Assembly: GCA_964625865.1 (NCBI GenBank)
Contig: CAZVEV010000091.1
Location: 1 to 19,262 of the forward strand
Source: CAZVEV01 sp964625865
Lineage (GTDB): Bacteria; Planctomycetota; Phycisphaerae; SM23-33
DNA: 19,262 bases
Reading direction: 5' to 3'
The notes under the pieces were generated by a model. It searched no databases, was not told the DNA's origin, and saw only the letters and a list, made by a program, of their open reading frames with translations. Shown here one piece after another: positions 1 through 7,465 of this stretch. Position numbers and translations under genes: made by a program. Numbering within the stretch: position 1 is the stretch's first letter; each line of letters opens with the position of its first letter.

Positions 1-61
1 GTATAACTGCGGCCCGGAGTTCAGGCCTATCGTCGAGACCGCCTACGCCGAGGGCGATTAA
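1..61 (+). CDS. 3' end of an unidentified gene (partial)
   Basis: Reading from base 2, an open frame runs into TAA at 59-61 and ends in YNCGPEFRPIVETAYAEGD. Only 19 residues are visible, too few to assign a family. Its G/C-rich third positions fit a real coding end. It would converge on asnA, with the REP-like hairpin pair at 105-244 between the two stops. Confidence 0.45.
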   Translation, partial: YNCGPEFRPIVETAYAEGD

Positions 62-104
62 CCCAAGGCGTACGATTACGGGGCACGCTTGTTTGCAGGT
101 GGAC

Positions 105-244
105 ATTTCGCCCCCGGTGAACACACCGGGGGGTTCCGCCCACCGGCGCAGTGCTTCCGCACGCACGTACCGATCCACGATCCGCTCTCGGTGCCGATGC
201 GCGTTCGCGGGGAATCCCCCGGGTGTGTTCACCCGGGGCGAAAT
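105..244. repeat. Inverted pair of REP-like hairpins between convergent genes
   Basis: Two arms (about 105-138 and 209-244) are near-perfect inverted copies that share ATTTCGCCCC-N-GGTGAACACACC. Each arm is itself a perfect 9-bp hairpin. The left is CCCCCGGTG / CACCGGGGG with loop AACA (111-132). The right is CCCCGGGTG / CACCCGGGG with loop TGTT (217-238). The two stems differ at a position where both partners changed together, so pairing is kept. Neither hairpin is followed by a T run on the strand leaving its gene. This looks more like a REP/BIME-type doublet, or a small element with terminal inverted repeats, than a classic terminator, although it may still protect mRNA 3' ends. I see no clear target-site duplication. 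Confidence 0.7.
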
Positions 245-254
245 GGGGGGCGGG

Positions 255-1292
255 TCACAGTAGCGGGATGCCGGCCTTGGCGCAGGCGTCCACGACGTCG
301 GGGGGCCAGTGGCTGACCTGGACCTCGCCGATGTGGGCTTTTTCCAGCAGGAGCATGCAGAGGCGGCTCTGGCCGATCCCGCCGCCGATGCTCTGGGGGA
401 GCTTGCCTTCCAGCAGCAGCGTGTGCCACGGCAACTCCGCCCGGTCCATGCACCCGCGGATCTGCAACTGCTTGAGCATGGTCTCGGCGTCCACGCGGAT
501 GCCCATCGACGACAGTTCGAACGGGATTTCCAGCAGCGGGTTCCAGACGAAGATATCGCCATTCAGGCCCCTGGTTCCGGGTGAGGTCTGGGTGGTCCAG
601 TCGTCGTAGTCCGGCGCGCGGCCGTCGTGGATCGTGCCGTCCGGCAACTCGCCCCCGATGCCGATGATGAACACCGCGCCGTGGGCCTTGCAGGCGGCGG
701 CCTCGCGCTGCCATCGGGTCGCGTCGGGATACTGGCTGGCCAGTTCCTCGGTGTGGACGAAGGCGATCTCGTCGGGCAGCCAGGTCGTCCGGTTGTGGAA
801 CGTCTCGGCCAGCTCCGCCTCGGTGTCCTTGATCGCACCGTAGATGTCGCGCACGACGGCCTTGAGCGTGTCGAGGTTCCTCTCCTCGGGCGTGATGACA
901 CGCTCCCAGTCCCACTGGTCGACGTAGATCGAGTGGATGTTGTCGAGGTCCTCTTCGTCCGGTCGCAGGGCGTTCATGTCCGTGTAGATGCCCTGGCCGA
1001 CCTCGAACCCGTACTTGTACAACGCCAGCCGCTTCCACTTGGCCAGCGAGTGGACGATCTCGCACCGCCTGTCGCCGTCAGCCCGGACGCCGAACGATAT
1101 CGGGCGCTCGATGCCGTTGAGGTTGTCCTGCACGCCCGAGTCGGTCCGGACGAACAGGGGGGCGGTGATCCGGTCGAGATTCAGCCGCCGCCCCAGGGCG
1201 TGCTCGAAATGGTCCTTGGTGAACTTGATGGCCTGCTCCGTCCGGCAGACATCCATCGTCGCCTTGTAGCCCTCGGGAATAATCGTGTTCAA
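255..1292 (-). CDS. asnA: Aspartate--ammonia ligase (AsnA-type asparagine synthetase)
   Basis: This cytoplasmic enzyme makes asparagine from aspartate, ammonia and ATP, with an aminoacyl-tRNA-synthetase-like fold. The 345-residue protein is full length (the E. coli enzyme has 330) and matches the family along its whole length. Landmarks are TQDNL-like VQDNLNG (54-60), VHSLAKWKR (80-88), MNALRPDE (106-113), YVDQWDWERV (123-132), APDYDDW, GLNGDIFVWNP, ELSSMGIRVDAET and GGGIGQSR (303-310). The start codon is TTG (1290-1292), supported by AGGAG about 8 bases upstream; no in-frame ATG fits better. A sigma70-like promoter lies at 1352-1380. The gene is transcribed alone, divergent from the helical-repeat gene at 1507, and ends close to the REP-like hairpin at 217-238. 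The identification is secure from sequence recognition alone. Confidence 0.96.
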   Translation of the reverse strand: MNTIIPEGYKATMDVCRTEQAIKFTKDHFEHALGRRLNLDRITAPLFVRTDSGVQDNLNGIERPISFGVRADGDRRCEIVHSLAKWKRLALYKYGFEVGQGIYTDMNALRPDEEDLDNIHSIYVDQWDWERVITPEERNLDTLKAVVRDIYGAIKDTEAELAETFHNRTTWLPDEIAFVHTEELASQYPDATRWQREAAACKAHGAVFIIGIGGELPDGTIHDGRAPDYDDWTTQTSPGTRGLNGDIFVWNPLLEIPFELSSMGIRVDAETMLKQLQIRGCMDRAELPWHTLLLEGKLPQSIGGGIGQSRLCMLLLEKAHIGEVQVSHWPPDVVDACAKAGIPLL

Positions 1293-1351
1293 ATCAATGC
1301 TCCTGCCTGTCTGAGTCGTTCGGACACTGCCGCAAAGATGCGAGAGGCGGA

Positions 1352-1380
1352 ACCCTACCAGCGGGTCTCTTCAGTGTCAA
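1352..1380 (-). promoter_or_regulatory. Sigma70-type promoter for asnA
   Basis: On the minus strand, a perfect -35 box TTGACA (1375-1380) is followed by a 17-base spacer and TAGGGT (1352-1357) as a weaker -10 box. Transcription would start near 1345 and give a leader of about 50 bases before the TTG start. The box quality and spacing are seen directly; promoter activity is inferred. Confidence 0.55.
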
Positions 1381-1398
1381 CTGCGGAAACGGGAACTC

Positions 1399-1417
1399 GA
1401 CGCTCCCCCGGGGCGTC
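1399..1417. other. Hairpin in the asnA / helical-repeat gene divergent spacer
   Basis: GACGCTCC-CCC-GGGGCGTC can form an 8-bp stem with one G-T pair. It lies just upstream of the asnA -35 box and about 90 bases before the divergent gene, without a T run. It could be an operator or simply a leader structure. The rest of 1293-1506 shows no convincing -10/-35 pair for the rightward gene; TTGCGG at 1461 with TAATCG at 1485 is weak. Confidence 0.3.
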
Positions 1418-1506
1418 TGATAAGCTGTGGCAGGGCGGTAATCCGGGCGGCGGCTACGTCTTGCGGTCGCGGCGGGATCGGGAGTAATCGATATGGGAGA
1501 TTCGAC

Positions 1507-2856
1507 ATGCGGACGGTGATTCTGATGACGGTCCTCGGCCTGGGCTGCGGTGTGGCGGCGGGGGGAGACGAACTGATCGAGCAACTCGACAAGGACTACA
1601 AGAAGCTCCTGGCCGAGGAGAGCAATCCCCAGCCGCTGCGCGAGGCGGCCCGGTTGCTCGAGGGGACCAACCAGTCCAGCCGGTGGACGGATTACTCCAA
1701 GGCCGTGCGGATCATCCGCAAGTCGCGGTCCAAGGCGGCGATTCCCCTGCTGCTGAAGTACGCCGTCAGGCACGCGGGGTTAAGTTCGGCCCATGTTGTG
1801 ATTCCGACCTACGGCGATACGCTGGTCATCCTTACGGGGGCCGATATCACGCTGCCGGCGCCCACCGGACGCGACCGGGCCAAGTCCGGCCGCGACAATG
1901 CGGAAAAGCTCGTTCGGACATGGTGGGGGCCGAAGAAGGGCACGATCACGACAGACCTGGAGAAGATGAAAGCCGACGAGGTCCGCCGGGTGACAACTCG
2001 CGTTGCCAAGAGCGTCCTGCGCTCGAGCAGCTACGACGTCGCGCGGGACGGCGAGAACCCCGAGAAGGTCTACTACCTCCTGTCGCGCATGCTGCGGTAC
2101 AGCAGTTCCGACCGGCCGTACTGGTGTCGCGAGGATCTGCACGCGGTCATGGTGCCTCACATGCTGGCCATCGCGGGGTACAGCACGGAGATGGTCCCGA
2201 AGGCAAAGGCGTCGGGTCACCAGGTGCCTTACCGCGTGGTTCCCCTGCTGGCGGCCTTGCGGAAGGACGGCCAGGCCCCGCATCTGGACAAGACCGCCCA
2301 GGACCTCAAGCAGCCGGAGGCTGTGCGTCTGACCTGCATCCTTGCCGTCCATGCCGCCGGCGAGGAGATCCAGACCAACGAGCTGCTCCTGCTTCTCGAG
2401 AAGGCCAAACGCCTGGCGATCAGGGTGCCGGCAATCCTGGCGCTGGAATACAGCCGCGACGGGCGCGAGGTCACGCCGGAACTGCTGGCCCAACTGGAAG
2501 ACCGCAATGCGGCGATCTGCACGGCGGCGGCATACGCATTGTCCGGTCCGGCCCCGGTGGTGGCCGTGCCCAAGCTGAAGAAGATCATCGACAAGGTCTA
2601 TCCTCCGGCGGCCATGTACCCCGCCATCCGCGTGCTGGGGAAGATCAAGGCCGAAGAATCGGGCCAGGCGCTGGCCGACTTCATGGACGCGGGGCTGAAG
2701 GACGCGGAGAAGGCCCGATACCTCTCCCGGGCGATGTACGCCTTCAGATCGTCCACGGGCTGTACCATCCGCATCCCGGCGGGCATTCCTCGCGAAGGTG
2801 TGGTCACCGAGCGTGTGCAGCAGGCCCTGGCGTGGTGGGCCGACCGGAAGCGTTAG
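1507..2856 (+). CDS. Exported alpha-helical repeat protein (HEAT-like), function unknown
   Basis: This 449-residue protein has a short N-terminal signal sequence (hydrophobic 3-18, likely cleavage after VAA). The C14 context is not a good lipobox, so I expect a secreted or periplasmic protein. After a charged helical stretch (about 20-75), the body is made of paired amphipathic helices with Ala/Leu-rich units such as AIPLLLKYAV, VRLTCILAVHAAG, IRVPAILALEYSRDG and AAICTAAAYALSG. This is the pattern of HEAT/armadillo-like repeats, common in planctomycete secreted proteins and usually a protein-binding scaffold. The region at about 90-165 is less repetitive. The start is supported by GGGAGA about 7 bases before ATG. 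It converges on the gene at 2894-6058 with only 37 bases between the stops and no terminator. No enzymatic motif is visible, and the HEAT assignment is from pattern rather than a profile match. Confidence 0.75.
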   Translation: MRTVILMTVLGLGCGVAAGGDELIEQLDKDYKKLLAEESNPQPLREAARLLEGTNQSSRWTDYSKAVRIIRKSRSKAAIPLLLKYAVRHAGLSSAHVVIPTYGDTLVILTGADITLPAPTGRDRAKSGRDNAEKLVRTWWGPKKGTITTDLEKMKADEVRRVTTRVAKSVLRSSSYDVARDGENPEKVYYLLSRMLRYSSSDRPYWCREDLHAVMVPHMLAIAGYSTEMVPKAKASGHQVPYRVVPLLAALRKDGQAPHLDKTAQDLKQPEAVRLTCILAVHAAGEEIQTNELLLLLEKAKRLAIRVPAILALEYSRDGREVTPELLAQLEDRNAAICTAAAYALSGPAPVVAVPKLKKIIDKVYPPAAMYPAIRVLGKIKAEESGQALADFMDAGLKDAEKARYLSRAMYAFRSSTGCTIRIPAGIPREGVVTERVQQALAWWADRKR

Positions 2857-2893
2857 CAGACAGACGATCCAGCCGCGAGTTGCCCGCCCGGCG

Positions 2894-5800
2894 CTAGTCC
2901 TTATTGGTAAGGCCCGCTCCGACTATTCCCGGTGCGACTCGGACGACACGCTTGCCATCGGCGGTGAACGTCACCGGCGGGATGAAGTTGCCGTCGGCGT
3001 CACGCAGGAGGCGGCTTTCGGTGGTGGGGAACTCGTCCTGGCGGTAGGCGCGGTTGACGATGGGCGCCGTTCGCATCCTCGGGCGATACGGACTCTGGGC
3101 GAATACGTCGGTGATCGTCACGTCCGAGGGCGGGTAGTTCGACCGTTTGAACAGCGGATGGTTCGGGTCCGGGTCCGGCATGGCGCGAAGTTCCCGCTCG
3201 CCGCGATATGGACACAGCAGGTCGACCCAGAGGATCAGCTTGGTCAGGCTCAGCGGGTCGACGGGTTTCTTCGTGACCTTGCCGTGCTTCGCGCTCTCGG
3301 CGATCTTGACCAGCTTGCTCGCGTACGACAGGGACACCATCGGCGCCGACGTGCGGTAGTCCTGCGGTCGCCACGGCTGGGCCTCGGCGAGGATGGTCCC
3401 GGCGATCCCGCCCGAGCAGTTGCCCACGAACCCGCCGCGGCGCTGGCGCTTGACGCCGAGGACCAGTGTGACGTACGGCTCGGGGAAGACCCCCATGTCG
3501 GGGCTCGGCCTCAGCGTCAGGTCGAGCTTGGCCCGCCCCTTGCCCTTGCCCTGGTGACATTTGCCGCAGTACTTGTCCAGGATCGGCTGGATGTCGCGCT
3601 CGAACCCGAAGCTGTGATCGACGCCCGTCGGGTACGGTTTGAGTTTGGCGGGCCCCTTGGACATCGCGAGGGTCTTCTCGCTGGCCGGGGCGATGCGCTG
3701 GTTCTCGTGACAGCCCACGCAGCCGCGCCGCTCGCCGGGCATGAGGTTCGTGAACGACCGCATCGTCTGCAGAGTGCGGTGGCGCTCGTCGAGCAGTTGG
3801 AAGTGCAGCGCCTGGCAGGGCGGGGCTTCGAAGTAGACCGAGCCGTCGGCCTCCACCGGCGCCGTGCCGAGGACGCGCTTGACGCCGTCGTTGACCGCCA
3901 GCGAGACGACAGGCCCCACGTGCAGGTGGGGCTGGCTTCGCGGGTGGTCCATGTCCTGGAGCTTCTTGCCCAGCGTGCCGGTGTTCCAGTCCATTTGGAT
4001 CACGCGCAGGAACCGGGCCTTGCCCTTGAGCACCTTCGGCGCGCCCTGGTAGACGTCGGCGCAGTAGAACGCGCCGGGCTTGATCGGTCGCCCGTCGGCC
4101 TGGGCGCCGGCCCACTCGACGCGGTCGGGAATCACCGGCGGGACCTTGCGCGGGCGGATGGGCATGGCGTACAGGGCGTGGAACGCGCTCTCGTAGATCA
4201 GCTCGCGATTGCCCCACGTATCCATCAGGAACAACTTGAACTTGCTTCCCCGCCCGGCGGGCCGGGCCGAGACAAGGAACACTTCCTCGCTCAGCGGATA
4301 GGGCGACTTGTATCCGCGGTAGGCCCCCGAGGTGTGGTACTTCGGGTTCTCCATCTTCTCGGCCGGCCCGTTGCCCACCTCGCACCAGCGCACGTCCCAG
4401 GTGACCTTGGTTAGCCCGTCGGGATAGTTGAAGCCCTTCTTCGGGTCGACGATGCCTATCGAGCCCCAGTACACGTTGTGGTGGCCCTGGCCGGAGAACA
4501 TCACGCGCCCGGAGCCCGGGATCGCGCGGGCCTCGACGAGCATGTCGGGCCAGTAGCTCTGGTTGCCCCAGTACGCGCTGGTCCCCGTGCCGTCGGGGTT
4601 CACCGTCCAGAGGCTCTGGATGCGCATCAGCTCCTTGTCGGTGTACTCCCATCGCGTGTAGAGCACCTGTCCGTTGGGCATCAGCGCCGGCGTGTACTCC
4701 GGCTCGTTGCCGCCGCTGATCAGGTAGATGTTCTTCCCGTTCGCGTCGCACCGCGCGACGACCGTGCTCGGATGGCCCACCGTGCAGCGGGCGTGCGAGT
4801 TGCCCCGATTCGACACGAACACGATGTGCCCATCCGGCATGTAGATCGGGTCCTGGTCGTCGTAGCTGCCCGAGGTGAGCTGACGCACAGTGCCATCATC
4901 GACGTCCGTTTCGTACAGGTGGAACGTCCGGTCGGTCTTGGGGCGGAAGCAGAACAGCACGCGCTTGCCATCGAACGACACGTCAGGCCGCCAGTACCAG
5001 CCCGTGCCCAACTCGCCCGCGAGTTTCCGCAGCTTGCCCCCCGGGCCCAGGCCGTCAAGGACCAGCAGGCGGACGCAGTTCAGTTGCGCCTGGGGATAGA
5101 CGCGGTGCATCGACTCGTGCGGGTACCGCTCAGGGATGTCGACGAAGACCAGCCGCGAGAAGTCCACCAGCGGGTCGGCGAACATGATCCGTCGCTTGGC
5201 GCGGCGGACGGCGAGGTAAAGCGCCTTGCAGGTCGCGGCGTCCGGCTTGGCGGGCAGGGCCTTGAGCTTGGCCTCGAGGGAGGCCAGCTTCGCCAGGTCG
5301 GCAGACAGGTCGGGCGCCTTGTCCGCCCGGGCGAGCCTTGCGGCGAGTTCCCGCGCCCAGGCGATCTCCTGCAGTGCCCGTTCGCCCAGCGGCTTGCCCT
5401 CGGCCTGGAATAGCCATTCATGCTCGAGCATCGCCTCGGCTTCGTCGGGGCTCAGCGTACGGGTCTCCGGCTCGGCGGGGCCCGTCGCCGGCGGGGCGGG
5501 GCGTTTGGCGGGCGCCGGTGGCAGGCGGCGGCAGTGCTCGGAGATAAAGACGTTGCGTCCGTCGGTCGTCGTGATCCGTGCGTCGGCCCAGTCCGCGTGA
5601 TCGCCGATATAGCCGTTGATCGACGTGTCGGTGACCAGTTCGAGTTTCTTCGCGCCGGACAGGTCCACCGCCACCGGGACCGGCTCGTCGCCCGGTTTGA
5701 GCACCTTCGAGCGGAACCGCTGCTTGCCGTCGACTTTGACGATGAAGACCACCGACCCGCCGGCCTTGCGAGTGGGCACGTTCAGGTCCGCACCGACGAA

Positions 5801-6058
5801 ACACGTGAATGTCTTGCAGCCGGCCCCCAGTTCGATAACGGTCAGGCTGTTGGCGTGCATGCCCAGACCGCGGGAGAATGTCTTGGAGCCGATCCGCAGG
5901 GGCTCGGCGATGAAGCTGCGGTCCAGTTGCAGCGCGCGGTGGTCCTGCCGGTGGGCGGTCACCTTGAACGGCGCTGCGGGCTTGGCGGCCAGCAGCGGGG
6001 CGGCCGCTAGGCACGAAAAGCCCACGATGGTCAGTAAACGGTAGAGTGCCTTGCTCAT
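2894..6058 (-). CDS. Exported NPCBM / beta-propeller / dihaem protein related to hydrazine synthase alpha (HzsA-related)
   Basis: The 1,054-residue product begins with a signal peptide (hydrophobic 7-24, LLAAK). Residues about 30-175 form an NPCBM-type carbohydrate-binding module (FSRGLGMHANS, ELGAGCKTFTCFVGAD, SVVFIVKVDGK, DHADWADARI). A charged helical segment follows (about 200-300), then a TolB/WD40-like propeller (about 300-600) with units such as DVSFDGKRVLFCFRP, YMPDGHIVFVSNRG and LMPNGQVLYTRWEY. Two c-type haem sites follow: CVGCH (780-784) and CGKCH (831-835), the latter in the planctomycete-style context FERDIQPILDKY. A propeller followed by two haem domains is the layout of hydrazine synthase alpha. 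Relatives are common in non-anammox planctomycetes, where the role is unknown. The NPCBM domain suggests binding to a polysaccharide or cell surface. An SD-like AAGGA lies about 10 bases before ATG. The REP pair 6075-6167 separates it from the radical SAM gene upstream. The true reaction is unknown. Confidence 0.82.
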   Translation of the reverse strand: MSKALYRLLTIVGFSCLAAAPLLAAKPAAPFKVTAHRQDHRALQLDRSFIAEPLRIGSKTFSRGLGMHANSLTVIELGAGCKTFTCFVGADLNVPTRKAGGSVVFIVKVDGKQRFRSKVLKPGDEPVPVAVDLSGAKKLELVTDTSINGYIGDHADWADARITTTDGRNVFISEHCRRLPPAPAKRPAPPATGPAEPETRTLSPDEAEAMLEHEWLFQAEGKPLGERALQEIAWARELAARLARADKAPDLSADLAKLASLEAKLKALPAKPDAATCKALYLAVRRAKRRIMFADPLVDFSRLVFVDIPERYPHESMHRVYPQAQLNCVRLLVLDGLGPGGKLRKLAGELGTGWYWRPDVSFDGKRVLFCFRPKTDRTFHLYETDVDDGTVRQLTSGSYDDQDPIYMPDGHIVFVSNRGNSHARCTVGHPSTVVARCDANGKNIYLISGGNEPEYTPALMPNGQVLYTRWEYTDKELMRIQSLWTVNPDGTGTSAYWGNQSYWPDMLVEARAIPGSGRVMFSGQGHHNVYWGSIGIVDPKKGFNYPDGLTKVTWDVRWCEVGNGPAEKMENPKYHTSGAYRGYKSPYPLSEEVFLVSARPAGRGSKFKLFLMDTWGNRELIYESAFHALYAMPIRPRKVPPVIPDRVEWAGAQADGRPIKPGAFYCADVYQGAPKVLKGKARFLRVIQMDWNTGTLGKKLQDMDHPRSQPHLHVGPVVSLAVNDGVKRVLGTAPVEADGSVYFEAPPCQALHFQLLDERHRTLQTMRSFTNLMPGERRGCVGCHENQRIAPASEKTLAMSKGPAKLKPYPTGVDHSFGFERDIQPILDKYCGKCHQGKGKGRAKLDLTLRPSPDMGVFPEPYVTLVLGVKRQRRGGFVGNCSGGIAGTILAEAQPWRPQDYRTSAPMVSLSYASKLVKIAESAKHGKVTKKPVDPLSLTKLILWVDLLCPYRGERELRAMPDPDPNHPLFKRSNYPPSDVTITDVFAQSPYRPRMRTAPIVNRAYRQDEFPTTESRLLRDADGNFIPPVTFTADGKRVVRVAPGIVGAGLTNKD

Positions 6059-6074
6059 CTCAAGGTGTCCTTCA

Positions 6075-6167
6075 GAAAAAGGGGTCAGGTACCTTTCTTC
6101 TTTCGATACGTCCTTTAACTATAGCAGCTATGGGCTTGGAAGAGAAAAGGTACCTGACCCCTTTTTC
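6075..6167. repeat. Inverted REP-like pair, partly coding
   Basis: Two 22-base arms (6075-6096 and 6146-6167) are perfect inverted copies around the core GGGGTCAGGTACC, bounded by A5 on one side and T5 on the other. The middle holds the palindrome ATAGCAGCTAT (6121-6131). Its A/T-rich ends differ sharply from the GC-rich genes on both sides. Read on the minus strand it can fold into a long stem ending in TTTTT, so it may act as a terminator or attenuator between the two minus-strand genes. Elements with GGTACC/GGGGTC cores are familiar as REP-type sequences mobilised by IS200-like REP-associated transposases, though none is present here. The right arm supplies the C-terminal codons of the gene at 6128-7192. 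Confidence 0.8.
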
Positions 6168-7192
6168 TTCCGCGACCCCGGCGCGGGGGCGCCGCGGTCG
6201 AAGATGAACGTGGGCAGGGCCTTGAAAAGGCCGTCGAGCTTGTAGAGGCTTTCGACCTCGCCGCGACAGTTGTACCAGCAGGAGGTGCACCCGTTGGCCC
6301 GGGAGGCCGCCCGCAAACGCCGGTGGATGTTCTGCGGCGGGTCGCGGTAGAGGTTCGCCACCGGGCGGTCCTTGCACTCGACGCAGATCGCCACGTCGCC
6401 CGTCGAGTCGATATTGAAGAACGCCCGCCCGGCGCGGCAGTCCGGGACGCCGCCGCCGAGAAACGCGTCGAACAGGCCCAGGTACCGCGGGTTCGACAGC
6501 ACGTTGCGGTGACGCGTGTGCAGGTCCAGCAGGCGCGGCGAAACCGGGCCGTTGTTGTGCTCGTACGCCCGCGTGCCGGTCTTGAGATACCCGTAGGGCT
6601 GGACCATGAAGAACGCCCCGCGCTCGGCAGCCATGCTCGCCAAGGCGTCCAGTTCATCGATGTTGTCGTCCAGCAGGACGGCGATCACGTTGATGCGCTG
6701 GTGTTTCTTCGTGCGGGCGGCCGCGAGCATCTCCACCGCCCGCCACGCCTGGTCCCACGCCCCGTCCATGCCGCGGCGCTCGTCGTGACGGGCCGCGTCG
6801 GCGTAGTCGATGCTCACCGACGCGCCCCACAGGCCCGCTTCCATCAGGTCCGACGCCACCTGCGGCGTGACGAACCAGCCGTTGGTGGTGACGAACGGGA
6901 AGTGATACCGCCCGATCGCGCGGACGATATCGGGCAGGTCGGTTCGCAGCAGCGGCTCGCCGCCGGCCAGCGACACCATCAGCGTGCCGTACGTCGCGAG
7001 CTTCCTGGCCCCGACCTCGAAGTCCGCCACCGTGGGCTCGGCGGTCCGGCCCAGCGGATCGTGCCAGTAATGGCAGAACCGGCAGCGGTAGTTGCACCGG
7101 TACGTCACCTGCCACGCGCACCAGATCGGGTGGCGCGACGTCCACGACCGGAACAGGCGAAACTTCTTTTCCAGCGAACTGAACACGGACAT
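6128..7192 (-). CDS. Radical SAM protein with SPASM-like C-terminal cysteines
   Basis: This 354-residue protein has the radical SAM cluster motif CX3CX2C at C33, C37 and C40 (CNYRCRFC), a glycine-rich SAM-binding stretch SLAGGEPLL (about 74-82) and TTNGW (102-106). Its C-terminal cysteines C252, C270, C273, C302, C305 and C309 look like SPASM/twitch-type ligands for auxiliary Fe-S clusters. Such proteins modify peptides or cofactors, but the substrate cannot be told. The last 14 residues (RKKKGSGTFSLPSP) and the stop codon lie in the REP-like element 6075-6167, so the original C-terminus was probably replaced or extended by that insertion. The start is uncertain: AAGG abuts the ATG directly and sits 6 bases before an in-frame GTG at residue 3. 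The next gene upstream on the same strand is also a radical SAM protein, but an assembly gap lies between them. Confidence 0.85.
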   Translation of the reverse strand: MSVFSSLEKKFRLFRSWTSRHPIWCAWQVTYRCNYRCRFCHYWHDPLGRTAEPTVADFEVGARKLATYGTLMVSLAGGEPLLRTDLPDIVRAIGRYHFPFVTTNGWFVTPQVASDLMEAGLWGASVSIDYADAARHDERRGMDGAWDQAWRAVEMLAAARTKKHQRINVIAVLLDDNIDELDALASMAAERGAFFMVQPYGYLKTGTRAYEHNNGPVSPRLLDLHTRHRNVLSNPRYLGLFDAFLGGGVPDCRAGRAFFNIDSTGDVAICVECKDRPVANLYRDPPQNIHRRLRAASRANGCTSCWYNCRGEVESLYKLDGLFKALPTFIFDRGAPAPGSRKKKGSGTFSLPSP

Positions 7193-7238
7193 CCTTAACG
7201 GCGTTGAAGGTTAAAGGTTACTGGTTGAAGGTTCCATC

Positions 7239-7440
7239 GTAGGGCGTGCAACACAGTTGACGCCGGGCGACCAGCGCCTCCATTACGCGTGAAACACCGT
7301 GCACGCCCAACAGCTGGGTGNNNNNNNNNNCGACGGTCCCTCGTTCGGGCGGCCACCCCGTGCCCCGGGGGACGACCGGCGCATCCTTGCCGCGTGCAAC
7401 AGGTTGCACGCCCTACTGCTGGGTCGCTGAAGCGACCAGC
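7239..7440. repeat. Repeat-rich spacer with inverted and direct copies around an assembly gap
   Basis: The 14-mer GTTGCACGCCCTAC occurs as a perfect inverted pair (minus strand at 7239-7252, plus strand at 7403-7416). GCACGCCCAACAGCTGGGT (7301-7319) and GCACGCCCTACTGCTGGGT (7406-7424) are direct copies matching at 17 of 19 bases on either side of the N run. GCGACCAGC recurs at 7267-7275 and 7432-7440. Local palindromes include GCGTGCAAC-AG-GTTGCACGC (7392-7411) and GGTCGC-TGAA-GCGACC (7422-7437). GTTGAAGG is also repeated at 7203 and 7224. This is a dispersed intergenic repeat cluster, and probably the reason the assembly broke here. Confidence 0.65.
7321..7330. other. Assembly gap (10 N)
   Basis: Ten consecutive N bases mark a scaffold join. 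The true length and content are unknown, so the adjacency of the two radical SAM genes rests on the scaffolding rather than on read sequence. Confidence 0.98.
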
Positions 7441-7465
7441 CCGACCTGCCGGTTACCGGGGCGGC

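Noticed and set aside
217..238. Hairpin after asnA as an intrinsic terminator
   Set aside because: The stem is strong, but no T run follows on the asnA strand and an inverted relative lies at 111-132, so a REP-like doublet fits better.
2798..4414. A 538-codon plus-strand frame opposite the NPCBM-dihaem gene
   Set aside because: Arg/Val/Asp-rich antisense shadow typical of GC-rich DNA. The minus strand has a signal peptide, NPCBM, propeller and two haem motifs in one frame.
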